Positions 45,093 to 56,000 of a DNA stretch of 64,000 nt are shown piece after piece (position 1 is the first letter of the stretch; every line of letters starts with the position of its first letter). The stretch lies in the NCBI GenBank assembly GCA_048463395.1, contig DBFWPL010000021.1, positions 124,001-188,000 on the forward strand, in the 5' to 3' direction. Under the pieces are notes generated by a model, which was not told the DNA's origin, ran no database searches, and saw only the letters and a list, made by a program, of their open reading frames with translations. The position numbers and the translations under genes were made by a program. This DNA comes from JAGAJR01 sp048463395. Lineage in GTDB: Bacteria; Pseudomonadota; Alphaproteobacteria; RF32; CAG-239.

Positions 45093-45120
45093 GTGAGAAA
45101 ATAAATCTGCATGAACGATG

Positions 45121-45149
45121 AAAGGCTTGGACAACCAAGCCTTTTTTTG
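45121..45149 (+). terminator. Terminator after the three-helix protein gene
   Basis: Arms AAAGGCTTGG / CCAAGCCTTT with a 4 nt loop, then TTTTT. Confidence 0.85.
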
Positions 45150-45183
45150 TATCTCGTCTCCGGATAGTTTAAGGGACCTTTTC

Positions 45184-45783
45184 TCAAAACTTATAGTTCA
45201 ATCCGGCATAGAGCTCATGAGCATACATATCGACATTGGTTCCGGTTTTCATTGTACCGAAATCCACATAACGATAGCCGAAAACAGCGTCTGTATTATA
45301 GCTGACATCAGGCAGCCGGACACCTGCTCCCAGAGACCATGTCAAATCATATGCCGTTTTATCAATTTCAGCACCGGAAAGATAGCGTACCTGACGGTGG
45401 TTGCGTGTCCATCCTAAACCGGCACTGACGTAAGGTCTTATCGGATTTTGCAGAACAAAATCATAATAACCGTTCAACATATAAGAAATATTTTGGCTTT
45501 TTACATCCGTTCCGGCTGAATGGGCTTTTTTAAATTCAGGACGATAAGTATATTCCAGTTCAAAAGAATATGGCATATCGGGATTATACGTCAGGAAATC
45601 AACTCCGGCAGAAACACTGCCAAAGAGGACATTTCTGTCTTGATCAGGGTAACCGCCGGCTTCATTATGCAACATGGACAATCCGGCTTTGACTCCGACA
45701 TAAGGCGACAATTCCACAGCATCGGCATTAGCGGCCGAAAGGGCCGTCAGGCTGACAACGGCAAGTAGTAAAATCTTTTTCAT
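45184..45783 (-). CDS. Outer-membrane beta-barrel protein
   Basis: A 199-residue porin-like barrel of the opacity/OmpA-like small-barrel kind. It has a signal peptide (KKILLLAVVSLTALSAANA) and alternating beta strands such as YVGVKAGLSM, FGSVSAGVDFL, YVSAGLGWTR and VFGYRYVDFG, ending in an aromatic C-terminal residue (LNYKF), as outer-membrane barrels do. The Met at 45783 was chosen over 45792 because AGGGA lies 9 nt upstream. Specific function is unknown. Confidence 0.82.
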   Translation of the reverse strand: MKKILLLAVVSLTALSAANADAVELSPYVGVKAGLSMLHNEAGGYPDQDRNVLFGSVSAGVDFLTYNPDMPYSFELEYTYRPEFKKAHSAGTDVKSQNISYMLNGYYDFVLQNPIRPYVSAGLGWTRNHRQVRYLSGAEIDKTAYDLTWSLGAGVRLPDVSYNTDAVFGYRYVDFGTMKTGTNVDMYAHELYAGLNYKF

Positions 45784-45883
45784 TTGTTTCATTCCCTGAT
45801 AAAAAGGTTAGCATTAAAATAATATTTTTTATGATTACATTTTATTAGTAAACAAAACCTTAAACATCAGAAAGGATTATGCT

Positions 45884-46366
45884 ATGAAAAATGCCATCAC
45901 TCATACTTCCGGAAACAATTCCCGAGAAGTTTCTCCTCTCGGAACGGCTCACAGCGAGTTCAAAAACTTTCTGGCCAATTTCTGGAATCTGGTTGACTTT
46001 CCACACCATAAATTAGAAGAAACAGAACCTAAAATCGAGGTTTCGGAAAACAAAGACGCGGTTACCATTTCCGCTGAGCTTCCGGGCGTTAAAGAAAGCG
46101 ATATTGATGTTCAGATTTCTTCCGACGGATATTTAACAATTTCTGCCGAAAAAAGAAGCGAAATCGAAAAAAATGAAAAAAACAACTATTTTTCCGAAAT
46201 TTATTACGGCTCCGTCAAAAGAACCGTCCCTTTGCCTTGGGATTTGGATTTTCAAAAGGCTGACGCCGACTATAATGACGGTATTTTGAAAATTGCTATT
46301 CCAAAAACACAGACTGAAAAATCCAAAGTGAAAAAAATCAGCGTGAAAAAAGGTAAAAAACAATAA
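45884..46366 (+). CDS. Small heat-shock protein, Hsp20 family
   Basis: A 160-residue alpha-crystallin-type holdase. It has a flexible N-terminus, the alpha-crystallin core (about 44-140) with VTISAELPGVKESDIDVQIS and the conserved end ADYNDGILKIAIPK, and a Lys-rich C-terminal tail. Heat-stress induction is typical of the family, but I see no ROSE-like element upstream. AAAGGA precedes the ATG. Confidence 0.92.
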   Translation: MKNAITHTSGNNSREVSPLGTAHSEFKNFLANFWNLVDFPHHKLEETEPKIEVSENKDAVTISAELPGVKESDIDVQISSDGYLTISAEKRSEIEKNEKNNYFSEIYYGSVKRTVPLPWDLDFQKADADYNDGILKIAIPKTQTEKSKVKKISVKKGKKQ

Positions 46367-46373
46367 AAATGAA

Positions 46374-46408
46374 GAGAGGCTCCGCATCAAATGCAGAGCC
46401 TCTCCTTT
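46374..46408. terminator. Terminator between hsp20 and the converging gene
   Basis: Arms GAGAGGCTC / GAGCCTCTC with a 13 nt loop, followed by CTTTAA on the plus strand. Confidence 0.65.
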
Positions 46409-46425
46409 AAAGAATAAACGTCAGA

Positions 46426-48165
46426 TTATATTTCTACGTTAAGGTTGTCAAAATAATCCAACGGGATTACTTTGCTTTGTCCTTCCCCAAAGGAAACTGA
46501 AACCTTGTGTCCGGGCTTGGTCCATTTCAGTTCACGGTAGAACTCCGACGAGCCGGTGAACTCAATTCCTTTCACTCCTTCAAAAAGAAGGTAATAGGTG
46601 TTTCCCTCAAGGACGATGTCCTTCACAATATACTCTTTCGTTTGTTTGGTAACGGGACCGTCTTGGATTTTGTCCTGAGCAGTCTTTTTCAGCATTCGCA
46701 GATATTGTGCTTCTGCATCCTGCTTGCTGGAACCGCTGCCTACAGCCTGACGATTGGTTACGGCTACGAAGCAATAGCCAACCACATTGCCGGAGCTGCC
46801 TTTAAGTGTCATAAAGTAAGTAGGGATTCCTCTTACATTGTACAACACCGGATAATTAGCAGTATAAGCGGCGGCTTTTGCAAAAGGTTGATCCTGAGCT
46901 ATTCTCATGGCCTCGGCTTCGTTCATACCGGCGATACGGTAGAATTTGGCCTCTTTGGTTCGGGTGTCTACCAACATAAATCCGTTGGTCGCATTGTCCG
47001 CACCGGCACTCTGAATACCTGTATACCAGTAACTTCTGCCATTGGAGTAGACGAGTGTTGTTCCCGGCGTGGGTTCTTGAACGCCTACCTGAGCAAAGCA
47101 GCTGTTCCACCAACCTTTTCCATATTCTCCCCAACAGCGGATTTGGTACTCCACAAAATCTTGAGGTTGAATACGGTCTATCCAAGAAGGTACTTCATTG
47201 ACAGCATATTCCTGCAAATCGCCGTTTTGCGGGTCTACGGTAATCACACCGACAGAATTTTCACCGCCGAAACCAATTTCCTGGTCATAAACGCAAAGCA
47301 CCCAGTAAGGTTTTCCGTTCGGGTCGATTTCCAGGCAGTGATCCGTTAAGCCGCGAGAAGCATATCCGTTGTTTTTGATGTGTCTTTCGATGTCATCTCC
47401 AAACACACCGCTTTCGATATACTTCATTTTCAACGGCTGTCCGTTTACCTCGGTAACAAGATAAATCTTGGTTGCGTCGGTTGCCGAAACAATAACGTAT
47501 CCGTCAGTGTAGTCATTGCTCATCCACTTCCAGATTGACCGGTGTTCCAGCGGAGCTATCCAAATCAAGTCATCGTTAAAGATCAGCTTTTTACCACCGT
47601 TAATGGTAAACTCTCCGGTGATATTCTGGATGGTCATGTTGCCGATGTATGCTTTGGAACCAAGACCTAAATCTTCTCCCAATTTGTCTTCAGCCACCTT
47701 TTTGGCCAACTCACCGTCAACGGAAATCATCTTGCTTACCGGTATCGGATGCACTTCACTGTTGAAGGTGCTGTCGGAAACCATTTCGACTTTCAGCAGT
47801 TTGTGGTATTTATCCGAATTGAACATCTCCCAGCTGGTAGCGGCCATGATGCAGAAAGCTATCAGACAGACGGCCAGAGGAATCGCGTTCAACATCCTCT
47901 TTTCTTCCCAAACCGCATCTGTATTACCGTATTCGTCATTTTCACACAGACAAAGGATGAAGCCGAGAAGAGATGCGAGGAAAGCCTCAAACCAGACACC
48001 ATGGAACCCCCACCACTGCATGACAGGGAGACCAAAGTAGTTGATGAACCCGAAGAAGAGGAAAACGATAGCTGCAGAAACAGCGGTTGTTTTCTTGTTT
48101 TTGCCGTTGAAGGCTGTTGCTCCGCACAGAATGGCGAGAAACAACGAGAATAATACGTACGTCAT
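46426..48165 (-). CDS. Large hypothetical membrane protein, 579 residues
   Basis: I do not recognise this protein. The N-terminal part has several hydrophobic helices (about residues 3-20, 28-48, 55-75 and 93-110), followed by a large extracytoplasmic region of about 460 residues with beta character and Trp/Tyr-rich segments such as WKWMSNDYTDGYVIVSA and YWYTGIQSAGA. It ends DYFDNLNVEI. Three sampled 60-base stretches here have about 48-55% G+C, higher than most of the window, which hints at foreign origin but is a small sample. It stands alone. Confidence 0.65.
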   Translation of the reverse strand: MTYVLFSLFLAILCGATAFNGKNKKTTAVSAAIVFLFFGFINYFGLPVMQWWGFHGVWFEAFLASLLGFILCLCENDEYGNTDAVWEEKRMLNAIPLAVCLIAFCIMAATSWEMFNSDKYHKLLKVEMVSDSTFNSEVHPIPVSKMISVDGELAKKVAEDKLGEDLGLGSKAYIGNMTIQNITGEFTINGGKKLIFNDDLIWIAPLEHRSIWKWMSNDYTDGYVIVSATDATKIYLVTEVNGQPLKMKYIESGVFGDDIERHIKNNGYASRGLTDHCLEIDPNGKPYWVLCVYDQEIGFGGENSVGVITVDPQNGDLQEYAVNEVPSWIDRIQPQDFVEYQIRCWGEYGKGWWNSCFAQVGVQEPTPGTTLVYSNGRSYWYTGIQSAGADNATNGFMLVDTRTKEAKFYRIAGMNEAEAMRIAQDQPFAKAAAYTANYPVLYNVRGIPTYFMTLKGSSGNVVGYCFVAVTNRQAVGSGSSKQDAEAQYLRMLKKTAQDKIQDGPVTKQTKEYIVKDIVLEGNTYYLLFEGVKGIEFTGSSEFYRELKWTKPGHKVSVSFGEGQSKVIPLDYFDNLNVEI

Positions 48166-48262
48166 TTTTTTATGATTTAGTTAGACAATTAATTATACGT
48201 TCACAAAGTCTTAATTTTAAGACTTTTAGTATACCATGATTTTAGACAAAAAACAATATGAA

Positions 48263-48679
48263 TTAGTCTTCTTTTTGCTTATCCAACCATTGTTCCCAAG
48301 AAACACCGTCTATCAGCAGATTTTTCAGAAGCGGACGAGCGTTATCAGGAAAGGCGAAAATCAATTTCAATTCCGGATTTTCTGTTCTGATTATACGGTC
48401 CAACTTTTCCGCCGTTTGTTCCGGTAAATAAAAACGGTAAACACTCTCAAATGCGTCCTCCGGACATTTGCTTTCAGCAAACTCCGAACAATCGGTCATT
48501 TCCCATACCGGACGAAGCTGAAGATAATGTCCCGATATCAGGCTTCTGGGATCATAACCTTCAGCAGTAACGGCAATTTCCGGAGAAAACAACACCCTGC
48601 TCTCCAACCACCCATTCCAAGCCAACAGAATTATTACGGGAAATAACAATGCTCCGATAAATACATATTTATTTTTCAT
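48263..48679 (-). CDS. GDYXXLXY-family membrane-anchored protein
   Basis: A 138-residue protein with an N-terminal membrane helix (FIGALLFPVIILLAW) and the domain signature ISGHYLQLRP, the GDYxxLxY motif in slightly varied form. Family members are found next to DUF2157 proteins, as here. Function is unknown. Its start overlaps the end of the DUF2157 gene by 11 nt. Confidence 0.78.
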   Translation of the reverse strand: MKNKYVFIGALLFPVIILLAWNGWLESRVLFSPEIAVTAEGYDPRSLISGHYLQLRPVWEMTDCSEFAESKCPEDAFESVYRFYLPEQTAEKLDRIIRTENPELKLIFAFPDNARPLLKNLLIDGVSWEQWLDKQKED

Positions 48680-49838
48680 TTTTCCCTCCCATCAACCGAT
48701 AACGAAATTTTATCCAACCAAGCATTATCAACAGCAAAACCGTTCCGGAAATTATTAACCCGACTCCGGTCGTCAGCAAAGACCCGAATACCTGAAGGTA
48801 AATAATAAAAATGCGGAAAGCGATTAAAGCCGTTACCAGATTAAACATTCTGCCGCTGTTTATTTTACAGGCATATCTTCCCAACAAAGACAAAATAGTC
48901 AATGACAGCAAAGCTCCCCAGATTTCAAAAGCCGTTTCGCTTTCTGGAAGAAGTTGGGCGATTAACGTGTATAAGAAGATGATTGCCAAAGCTCTTACCG
49001 AAAGCCCGCAGACTTTATAATAAGAAGAAACGACATACAGGGCGGCCACGGCTAAAGAAATTCCGCCCCAAACCATTAGCTTTAACGAAATTGACGCAAA
49101 AAAGGACGAGGATATAAAAATCTTGGAATGGAATATTCCGAAGGATGCGATATCCAACAAAATGACTTCTCCGGCAAGGATTATACCAACCCAGACACCC
49201 ATAGCCCGAATAATATTTTCAAAATGTTTCGGAACAAAATACTTCATTAAAGAATAAATCAAAATTAGGGCAAACATGATGATTATTTCCAACAAAGCCG
49301 GAAAAGCGTTTGTCAGATAGTCGGCATAATATCTTATTTGAGGTATTTCCCAACAAAACAGGAAAAACGCCGTAAAAAATACCGGTATCCAGATTACCGG
49401 AAGCAGAATCCTTCTACTGACAAGCAACAACGGAAACACCAGTACCGACCAAAACAGCAAAGCTTTATATAAAGCCGAAGGCAGGTTAAAAATCTGACCT
49501 GTCAACCCGATACTGCCCAGTATCAGCAAGGCATAGAAAAAGAGCAGCACCTCTGTCCATAAAGATTTTTCTGCTTTATATGAGAGATATATTCCCCATG
49601 CCGACAGTACCAACAAAACAAAATCTGCCAAAAGTTTTACCGTGGCGGGTATTGCCTCCCAATTTGAGGAAATGACAGAAATAATGCCGAGACCTATACA
49701 AAAAATTCCGAGGAAAAGCATTGAATATAAGAATGTCGGTTGATTATGTTGTTTTTCATATTCCAACACGGCTTCTTTTTGTTTAGAGCTAATCAATCCG
49801 GCGGTTTCCCAGTTATTCAGTTTTTTGGTAATTCCCAT
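48669..49838 (-). CDS. DUF2157 multi-pass membrane protein
   Basis: A 389-residue protein. It has a soluble N-terminal segment (LNNWETAGLISSKQKEAVLEYE), typical of DUF2157, then about ten to twelve predicted membrane helices from residue 38 on. Function is unknown; the family is always seen with GDYXXLXY partners. It is divergent from the autotransporter gene over about 200 nt. Confidence 0.82.
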   Translation of the reverse strand: MGITKKLNNWETAGLISSKQKEAVLEYEKQHNQPTFLYSMLFLGIFCIGLGIISVISSNWEAIPATVKLLADFVLLVLSAWGIYLSYKAEKSLWTEVLLFFYALLILGSIGLTGQIFNLPSALYKALLFWSVLVFPLLLVSRRILLPVIWIPVFFTAFFLFCWEIPQIRYYADYLTNAFPALLEIIIMFALILIYSLMKYFVPKHFENIIRAMGVWVGIILAGEVILLDIASFGIFHSKIFISSSFFASISLKLMVWGGISLAVAALYVVSSYYKVCGLSVRALAIIFLYTLIAQLLPESETAFEIWGALLSLTILSLLGRYACKINSGRMFNLVTALIAFRIFIIYLQVFGSLLTTGVGLIISGTVLLLIMLGWIKFRYRLMGGKNEK

Positions 49839-49971
49839 TGTTTTTTACCTTCCGATTAAAAATTACCTTAAAAACATATCTCAAATAAAATTCTTAAACA
49901 ATTGTTTTCAGACATATTTTTATAATTGTTAAAAAATAGTTAAAAATCTGTACATAACCCGGCAAGGATTA

Positions 49972-50000
49972 TTGACGATAAAATCCTGCTCGGATAAAAC
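49972..50000 (+). promoter_or_regulatory. Likely promoter of the autotransporter gene
   Basis: TTGACG (49972-49977) and TAAAAC (49995-50000) are spaced 17 nt apart, leaving a leader of about 30 nt before the TTG start. The -35 is strong and the -10 is moderate. Confidence 0.5.
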
Positions 50001-50038
50001 TGTTTGTGTCGGGGAAATTTTTTTAGTGTGTTAATATA

Positions 50039-53000
50039 TTGAAGAATATAAAGTTAAACATACGTTTTTTTAAAAATGCGGTTACCATTATAACAACGGC
50101 AGTATTTTTGTTTACGTCAAACGCCGTTTATGCGGTTCCTCCTCTTATGCCGTTAAGCTTAGGACAGATGTATTCTTTGGCATCGCAAGGAAACGTTCGG
50201 GCTTTGCGTGGTGCCGTTCAGCGAGGACTTAATATTGACGTTACGGACAGAAACGGAAACACCGGTCTGTGCCACTCCATTTGGAAAAGAAATTATACGG
50301 CATACAATGCTTTTCAGGCTTCCGGTGCTAATCCGCGGCATCCGTGTATTCAGAAAATTCCTACCGACAGGTATGACTCTTTCATGTCTTCCTGGAGAGT
50401 ATCCGATGTTAAAGCCACCTCCCGCGAAGCTTACAATTATTTCAATGAAGGCGAATTTATCTTTTCTGACAGGACTTTGTGGTTAGGCGGGCTTCTGCTT
50501 TTAGGCGGTGCTGCGGCTTTGGCCTTCAGCGGCGGCGGTGGCGGCAATAATTATTATTACCGCGATGTCTTTACGCCTACCGATGACAGTCTCGGCGGTT
50601 TTGTAGGCACGGCCTCCCCTAATGTTGTCGGCTATATTCCTATAAAATACGATGCACAGGCTGATGAGACAATTATCAATAAAGAGAATTTCGCCCTTTC
50701 CAACAACGTTTCGGTTTCAATAGAAAATCCTGAGACGGGAATCGTTGAAAACAAGCAGTTGGTTGATGTTATCAACTTCTCCGACTCCGTCTTGGATAAT
50801 ACCAAATACATGCAGGTCGGGATGAAGGCTTCCAACGGCGGTTTTGTTCAGAACGGAGAAACCGCGGGCAGCAGCACGGAAATCACTCTCGGCGATGCAA
50901 CTGCCGGAATGGTTACCCTGCATAACGGGCAAGCTTTAAATAACGGTACACTCCGTATTAACGCCCAAAACGGAACCGTCGGCATGATTTCAAGCGACAA
51001 AAGCGTTTCCCAAAATAACGGCAATATTAACATGACTTTTACGGGTGATACAAATACCAGCCAGATTATGGGAATGTATGCCGACAGTTCTGCCATTGCC
51101 ATAAACAACGGCAAAATTGACGGAGACTCCGTCGCCGAAAACGGTGGCACGATGGTTGGGATGCAGACCCAAATCGTCAATCAAGAAGCGGCTCCGAATC
51201 CGGTTGAACCGACAACTTTGGTAAATGCCGCTTCGGGAGACATTATTCTCAAAGCCACCGCCAATAACGGAACAACCGTATCCAAATCCCTGGTCGGCAT
51301 GGGATCATATCTGGAACAAGACTTTCTTGACGGAGAAAAACTTATCCGCCGAGCCGGATATGTAGACATAAACAATCAGGGCAAGATTGACATATCGTTT
51401 AACATTAACGGAACCGGGGCTTACGGAACGGACAGCGGTACTCTTATGGACGGAACCGGAGGTTTTATCGGTATGAGAGCAGATGCCAACGCCACCGCCA
51501 AAAATTCAGGAAATATCAGCGTTGCCGTTAATTCCGTTAATGCCGGCAGTGTTACCAATGCTCATGCGGGTATGGTTTCCGTTCACGGAGGTTCAATTCA
51601 AAATACTCAAAACAGTACTATTGAAGTAACCGGAGGAACAGGCGGATACGGAATGCTGGCTATCCGCGGCGAAGGAAAAAATCCGGAAATCGATGCCAGA
51701 AAACCTACTCTTACCAACAGTGCCGATGCTTCTGTTACCGTTGACAGTCTTAATGGTTTCGGTATGGCGACATACCATGGCGGAACAATGTCCAATGCCG
51801 GAGACATTCATTTGAAGTCTGTCGGTACAGGTATGCACATTAACGCCGGAACAGCTACAAACTCAGGGAATATCCAATTGGACAACAGCGGCGAAGGCAT
51901 GGTTATCAAAAGAAATGACGGCAGCACAGACGGAGCTACGTATAATGCCAGTACCGCCAAAATAACAAACACCGTCGACGGCACAATTACTATCGACAAA
52001 GCAGCCGATGCCAAAGGTATGTATATTGAAGACGGTACGGCTCAAAACGACGGAACAATTAATATCAACAACGATCAAAACACGCCTACTGATCCTTCTT
52101 ACGGCATTCAGGCTTTGGACGGTACTGTTATCAACACCGGCAGCATCAACATGGACGTTAAAACGCCGAATGATGTTGATTCCTATGGCATTCATACGAC
52201 AAACGCCAAAGCAACCAACGAGACAAACGGCACCATCACTTTTGAAATGAGAGGCGTCGGAATGCACACCGGAAGCGGCAGCAACACCAATAACGGAAAA
52301 ATCGTCATGAATGACGGCGGCAAAGGCATGTCATCTGAAAGCGGTACTATTTATAACAATCTTAATGCTTCAATTGAGTTGAAAGATTCCGGAACAGGTA
52401 TTTCTTCCGTTTCCGGACAGGTAAATAATCTCGGAACAGTTACCGTTACCGGAGAAAACTCAACCGGTATCAATGCGGGCAGAAGTGTTGCCAACAGCGG
52501 TGCAATCATCATGTCCGGCGGCGGTATTGTCGGAATTGAAATCGGCGACAGCGGCAGCGTTACCAACAACACCAACGGAACAATCACTTTAACCGCTACC
52601 AGCAACAGCCTTGAAAATTACGGCATTAAAGGAACCTCCGGCATTAACACCAGAGTAAACAATCTGGGAGAGATTTCTCTGACCGGACGAGGCTATCCTT
52701 CTTCCGTTGAACAGGGATACGGTATTTCCATTACCGAAGGTGAAGCTTATAACCGCGGCAGTATCACTTTTGACGATATGTATGGTTTCGGTATGAACAC
52801 GACCGAGGGTTTGCTCAGAAATTATGCTACCATAGATCTTAATCTCGGCGGTGCCGGCATTAAGGGAACCTCCGGAAAATTATTTAATGAATCGACCGGA
52901 ATAATTACGGTTAAGGGTACCCCTACCGGGCAGAACTCTTACGGTATGCAGGTTGAAGACGGTACGGCTTGGAATGACGGAATTATCAATGTAACCGGTA

Positions 53001-56000
53001 ACGGACAGGAAAATGCCGATACGGATACCAATAACAGTTCTTACGGCATTTATGTTAACGGCGGTGCTGGAGTCAATAACTCTGTTATTAACATGTTTTC
53101 AAACAATTCTTACGGTATTTATGATGCTTCTGCCGGAGAAATCCGCAACCAATCGGGAGCTGTTATCAATTTTTCGGGAGACAGTTCATACGGCATGACC
53201 ACCACCGGCGGAACCTCTGAAAATAACGGTGTTATCAACGTCGGTACAAAAGACTCTGAAACCGACACGGTTACCGGAGGCAACAACTCCATCGGGATGA
53301 CGACAAACGGCAGTGGTATTGCGACCAATTCAGGCACAATCAACATTAACGGCGATAACTCTATCGGGATGTTTGCCGACGGAGGAACCGTTGTCAATGA
53401 ACTGGTCGGAAAAATCATTATTAACGGGTCTAACGGAACTGCCTTTAAGACCAAAGGCGACGGTAAAGCCATTAACCGCGGAACAATCCAGCATACCGGC
53501 AATGATTATACCTTATTTGACACGACTGAAGGCGGAACTTCCGAGAATTACGGAACAGTCATCATCGCCGGCAGCGGTAATAAACTGATGGAAGCCGAAG
53601 ACGGTGCCAACATTATCAATACGGGAGGAACACTTCAAATTGACGGTGACAATTCTTATGCTATGTATACCAATGGCAGCGGTACGGCCGAAAATACCGG
53701 ACACATCGTTGTCAACAGCAACAGCTCTCATGGTATGTATGCCAAAGACAACGGTTCATTGACCAATTCCGCACCAAACGGAATCATTGACGTTGTCGGT
53801 GCCGCCTCTTCCGCCATGACGGCAGCTACAGCCGATGCTTCATTGAACAACACCGGAACAATCAATGTCAAAGGTTTGCAATCAAACGGTATGAACATTG
53901 TCAACGGCGGTGGTTCGACTACGGCAACCAACAGCGGAACAATCAACCTTTCCGCTTCAAACACAGCCTCCATAAACGGTGCTGCCATGGCTGCCGTTAA
54001 CGGAACTCTTGTCAATGACACTAACGGCAAGATCAATGTATCCGGCACAGGTGACGGTATGAAAGGCGTTGCCACTACAGAATTTGGATCCACCTTGAAT
54101 AACAAAGGTTCTATTGTTGTTTCCGGTTCCGGAGACGGCATAAAAGCTTTGACCAATTCCGGCATTGCCGATACTTCCATCATTAATACAATAACGAACA
54201 GCGGATCCGTCTCTTCCACAAACGGCGGCAACGGCATTAACGCTCAACGGGCCGACATTACCAATACGGCCGGCGGTAACATTTCTCTTACCAAGGGCGG
54301 TATTGCCATTAATGCTACAGACAGTACGGGTTCTAACACTGTTACCAATGACGGCCTTATTACAATTACCGGCACGGCCGGTGCTGCTGCTGTCGGTATT
54401 CAGACTGATTCCAGCGGATATGCCGTAACCAACAGCAAATCCGGAACGATTACCGTATCCGGAATCAATGCTTCGGGTATTATTGCCGGAGGCGGAAGCG
54501 TTACTAACAACGGAAATATCACTATTGATGCTCAAAACGGCAAAGGTATTGTTACCTTAAGTTCCGCTACTGCTTCAAACAACAGCCAAATCAGTGTTAA
54601 CGGTTCAAATGCAACAGGTATAGACGCTCAGGGATCCGGTTCTGTTGCCAATAATGATACGATTACCGTTTCAGGCACCTCGGCGAAAGGTATACAGGCA
54701 TCAGGTTCCGCTTCGGTTACAAATAATGCCGACGAAGGTAAAAACGGCAAAGACAGTTCTGCCAAAATCATCGTTTCAGGAAATTCTTCTTCCGGTATTA
54801 ATACAAACTCTGCTTCCGCAAAAGGGACAAACTTCGGTAATATTGAAGTTACAGGAGACGCTGCCAGCGGTATGACGGCATCATTCGGAACGGTTACAAA
54901 TGATGTTAATGAAGTCCCTGTTTATGATGACAAGGGTAATCAGATAGATACGACATCTTACACTGCCTATATTAATGTAAACGGAAATAACGCCGTCGGC
55001 CTAACTGCCGGAAACGGTTCTGCCGTTAACAAAGCCATTATTGATGTCAACAACGGTATCGGGATGAAAGTTACGGGTTCCGGCACTGCGACTAACGAAA
55101 CAGAGGCTACTTTAGATGTTATCGGAAATAATTCGACCGGTATGTTGGCGGCAGGTTCCGGAACGGCTATAAACAACTCGACCATCCGTGTTCAAGGAGC
55201 CGGTTCTTCCGGCATGGCATCCAGCAGCGGCAAAGCTTCTAATACGGCTGTTATTACCGTTACGGGTGCAAACGCTTCCGGTATGTCAAGTTCCGGCAAC
55301 GGTAACATAGAAAATACCGGAGGAATCAACTTATCCGGTGCTTCCAATCAATCGGGCATACTTGTTGACGGCGGCAATGCTACCAACGCCAACGGAGGAA
55401 ACATCAATATCAGCAGCGGCACCGGTCAGGTCGGCATAAAAGTTCTGGGCGGAACAGCTGCCAATGCAGGAACCATTACCTTCTCCGGTTCAGCAACCGG
55501 AACAGCCATGACAGCTTCCGGTACAAATGCCGTTGCCACCAATACTTCAACAGGCCAAATCACTATTGACAGAGGTTCCATTGTTGCAATGAGTGCGGCA
55601 AACGGAGCAAAAGTAAGCAATGCCGGTAAGATAAACATCAATGCAAATGTATCTGCCCTGACAGCCACCGGAGCCGCTTCCGTGGCAGAAAATGCAGCCG
55701 GCGGTACGATTGAATTATCATCCAGAGGTTTAGGCATTAATATTACCAATGGTGCTCAAGGTATAAACAATGGTGTTATTAACCTTTTAACCCAAAGCGA
55801 AAGTACGGCGATGGCTGCCTCAGGAAGTAATTCCACCATTACAAATATCGGAACGATTACTATTGACGGAAGCGGTACGGGTATGTCTGCCGGTAGCGGG
55901 GCCTCCGCTGTCAACAAAGGTAATATCGTCTCCTCTGGAGATTATGCAGTCTATGTTAGCGGAAACGGCAGTGCCGAAAATGCTTCCGGTAAGACTATCA

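Noticed and set aside
46426..48165. The 579-residue protein as a PepSY or transporter family member
   Set aside because: No matching motif could be pointed to, so it stays hypothetical.
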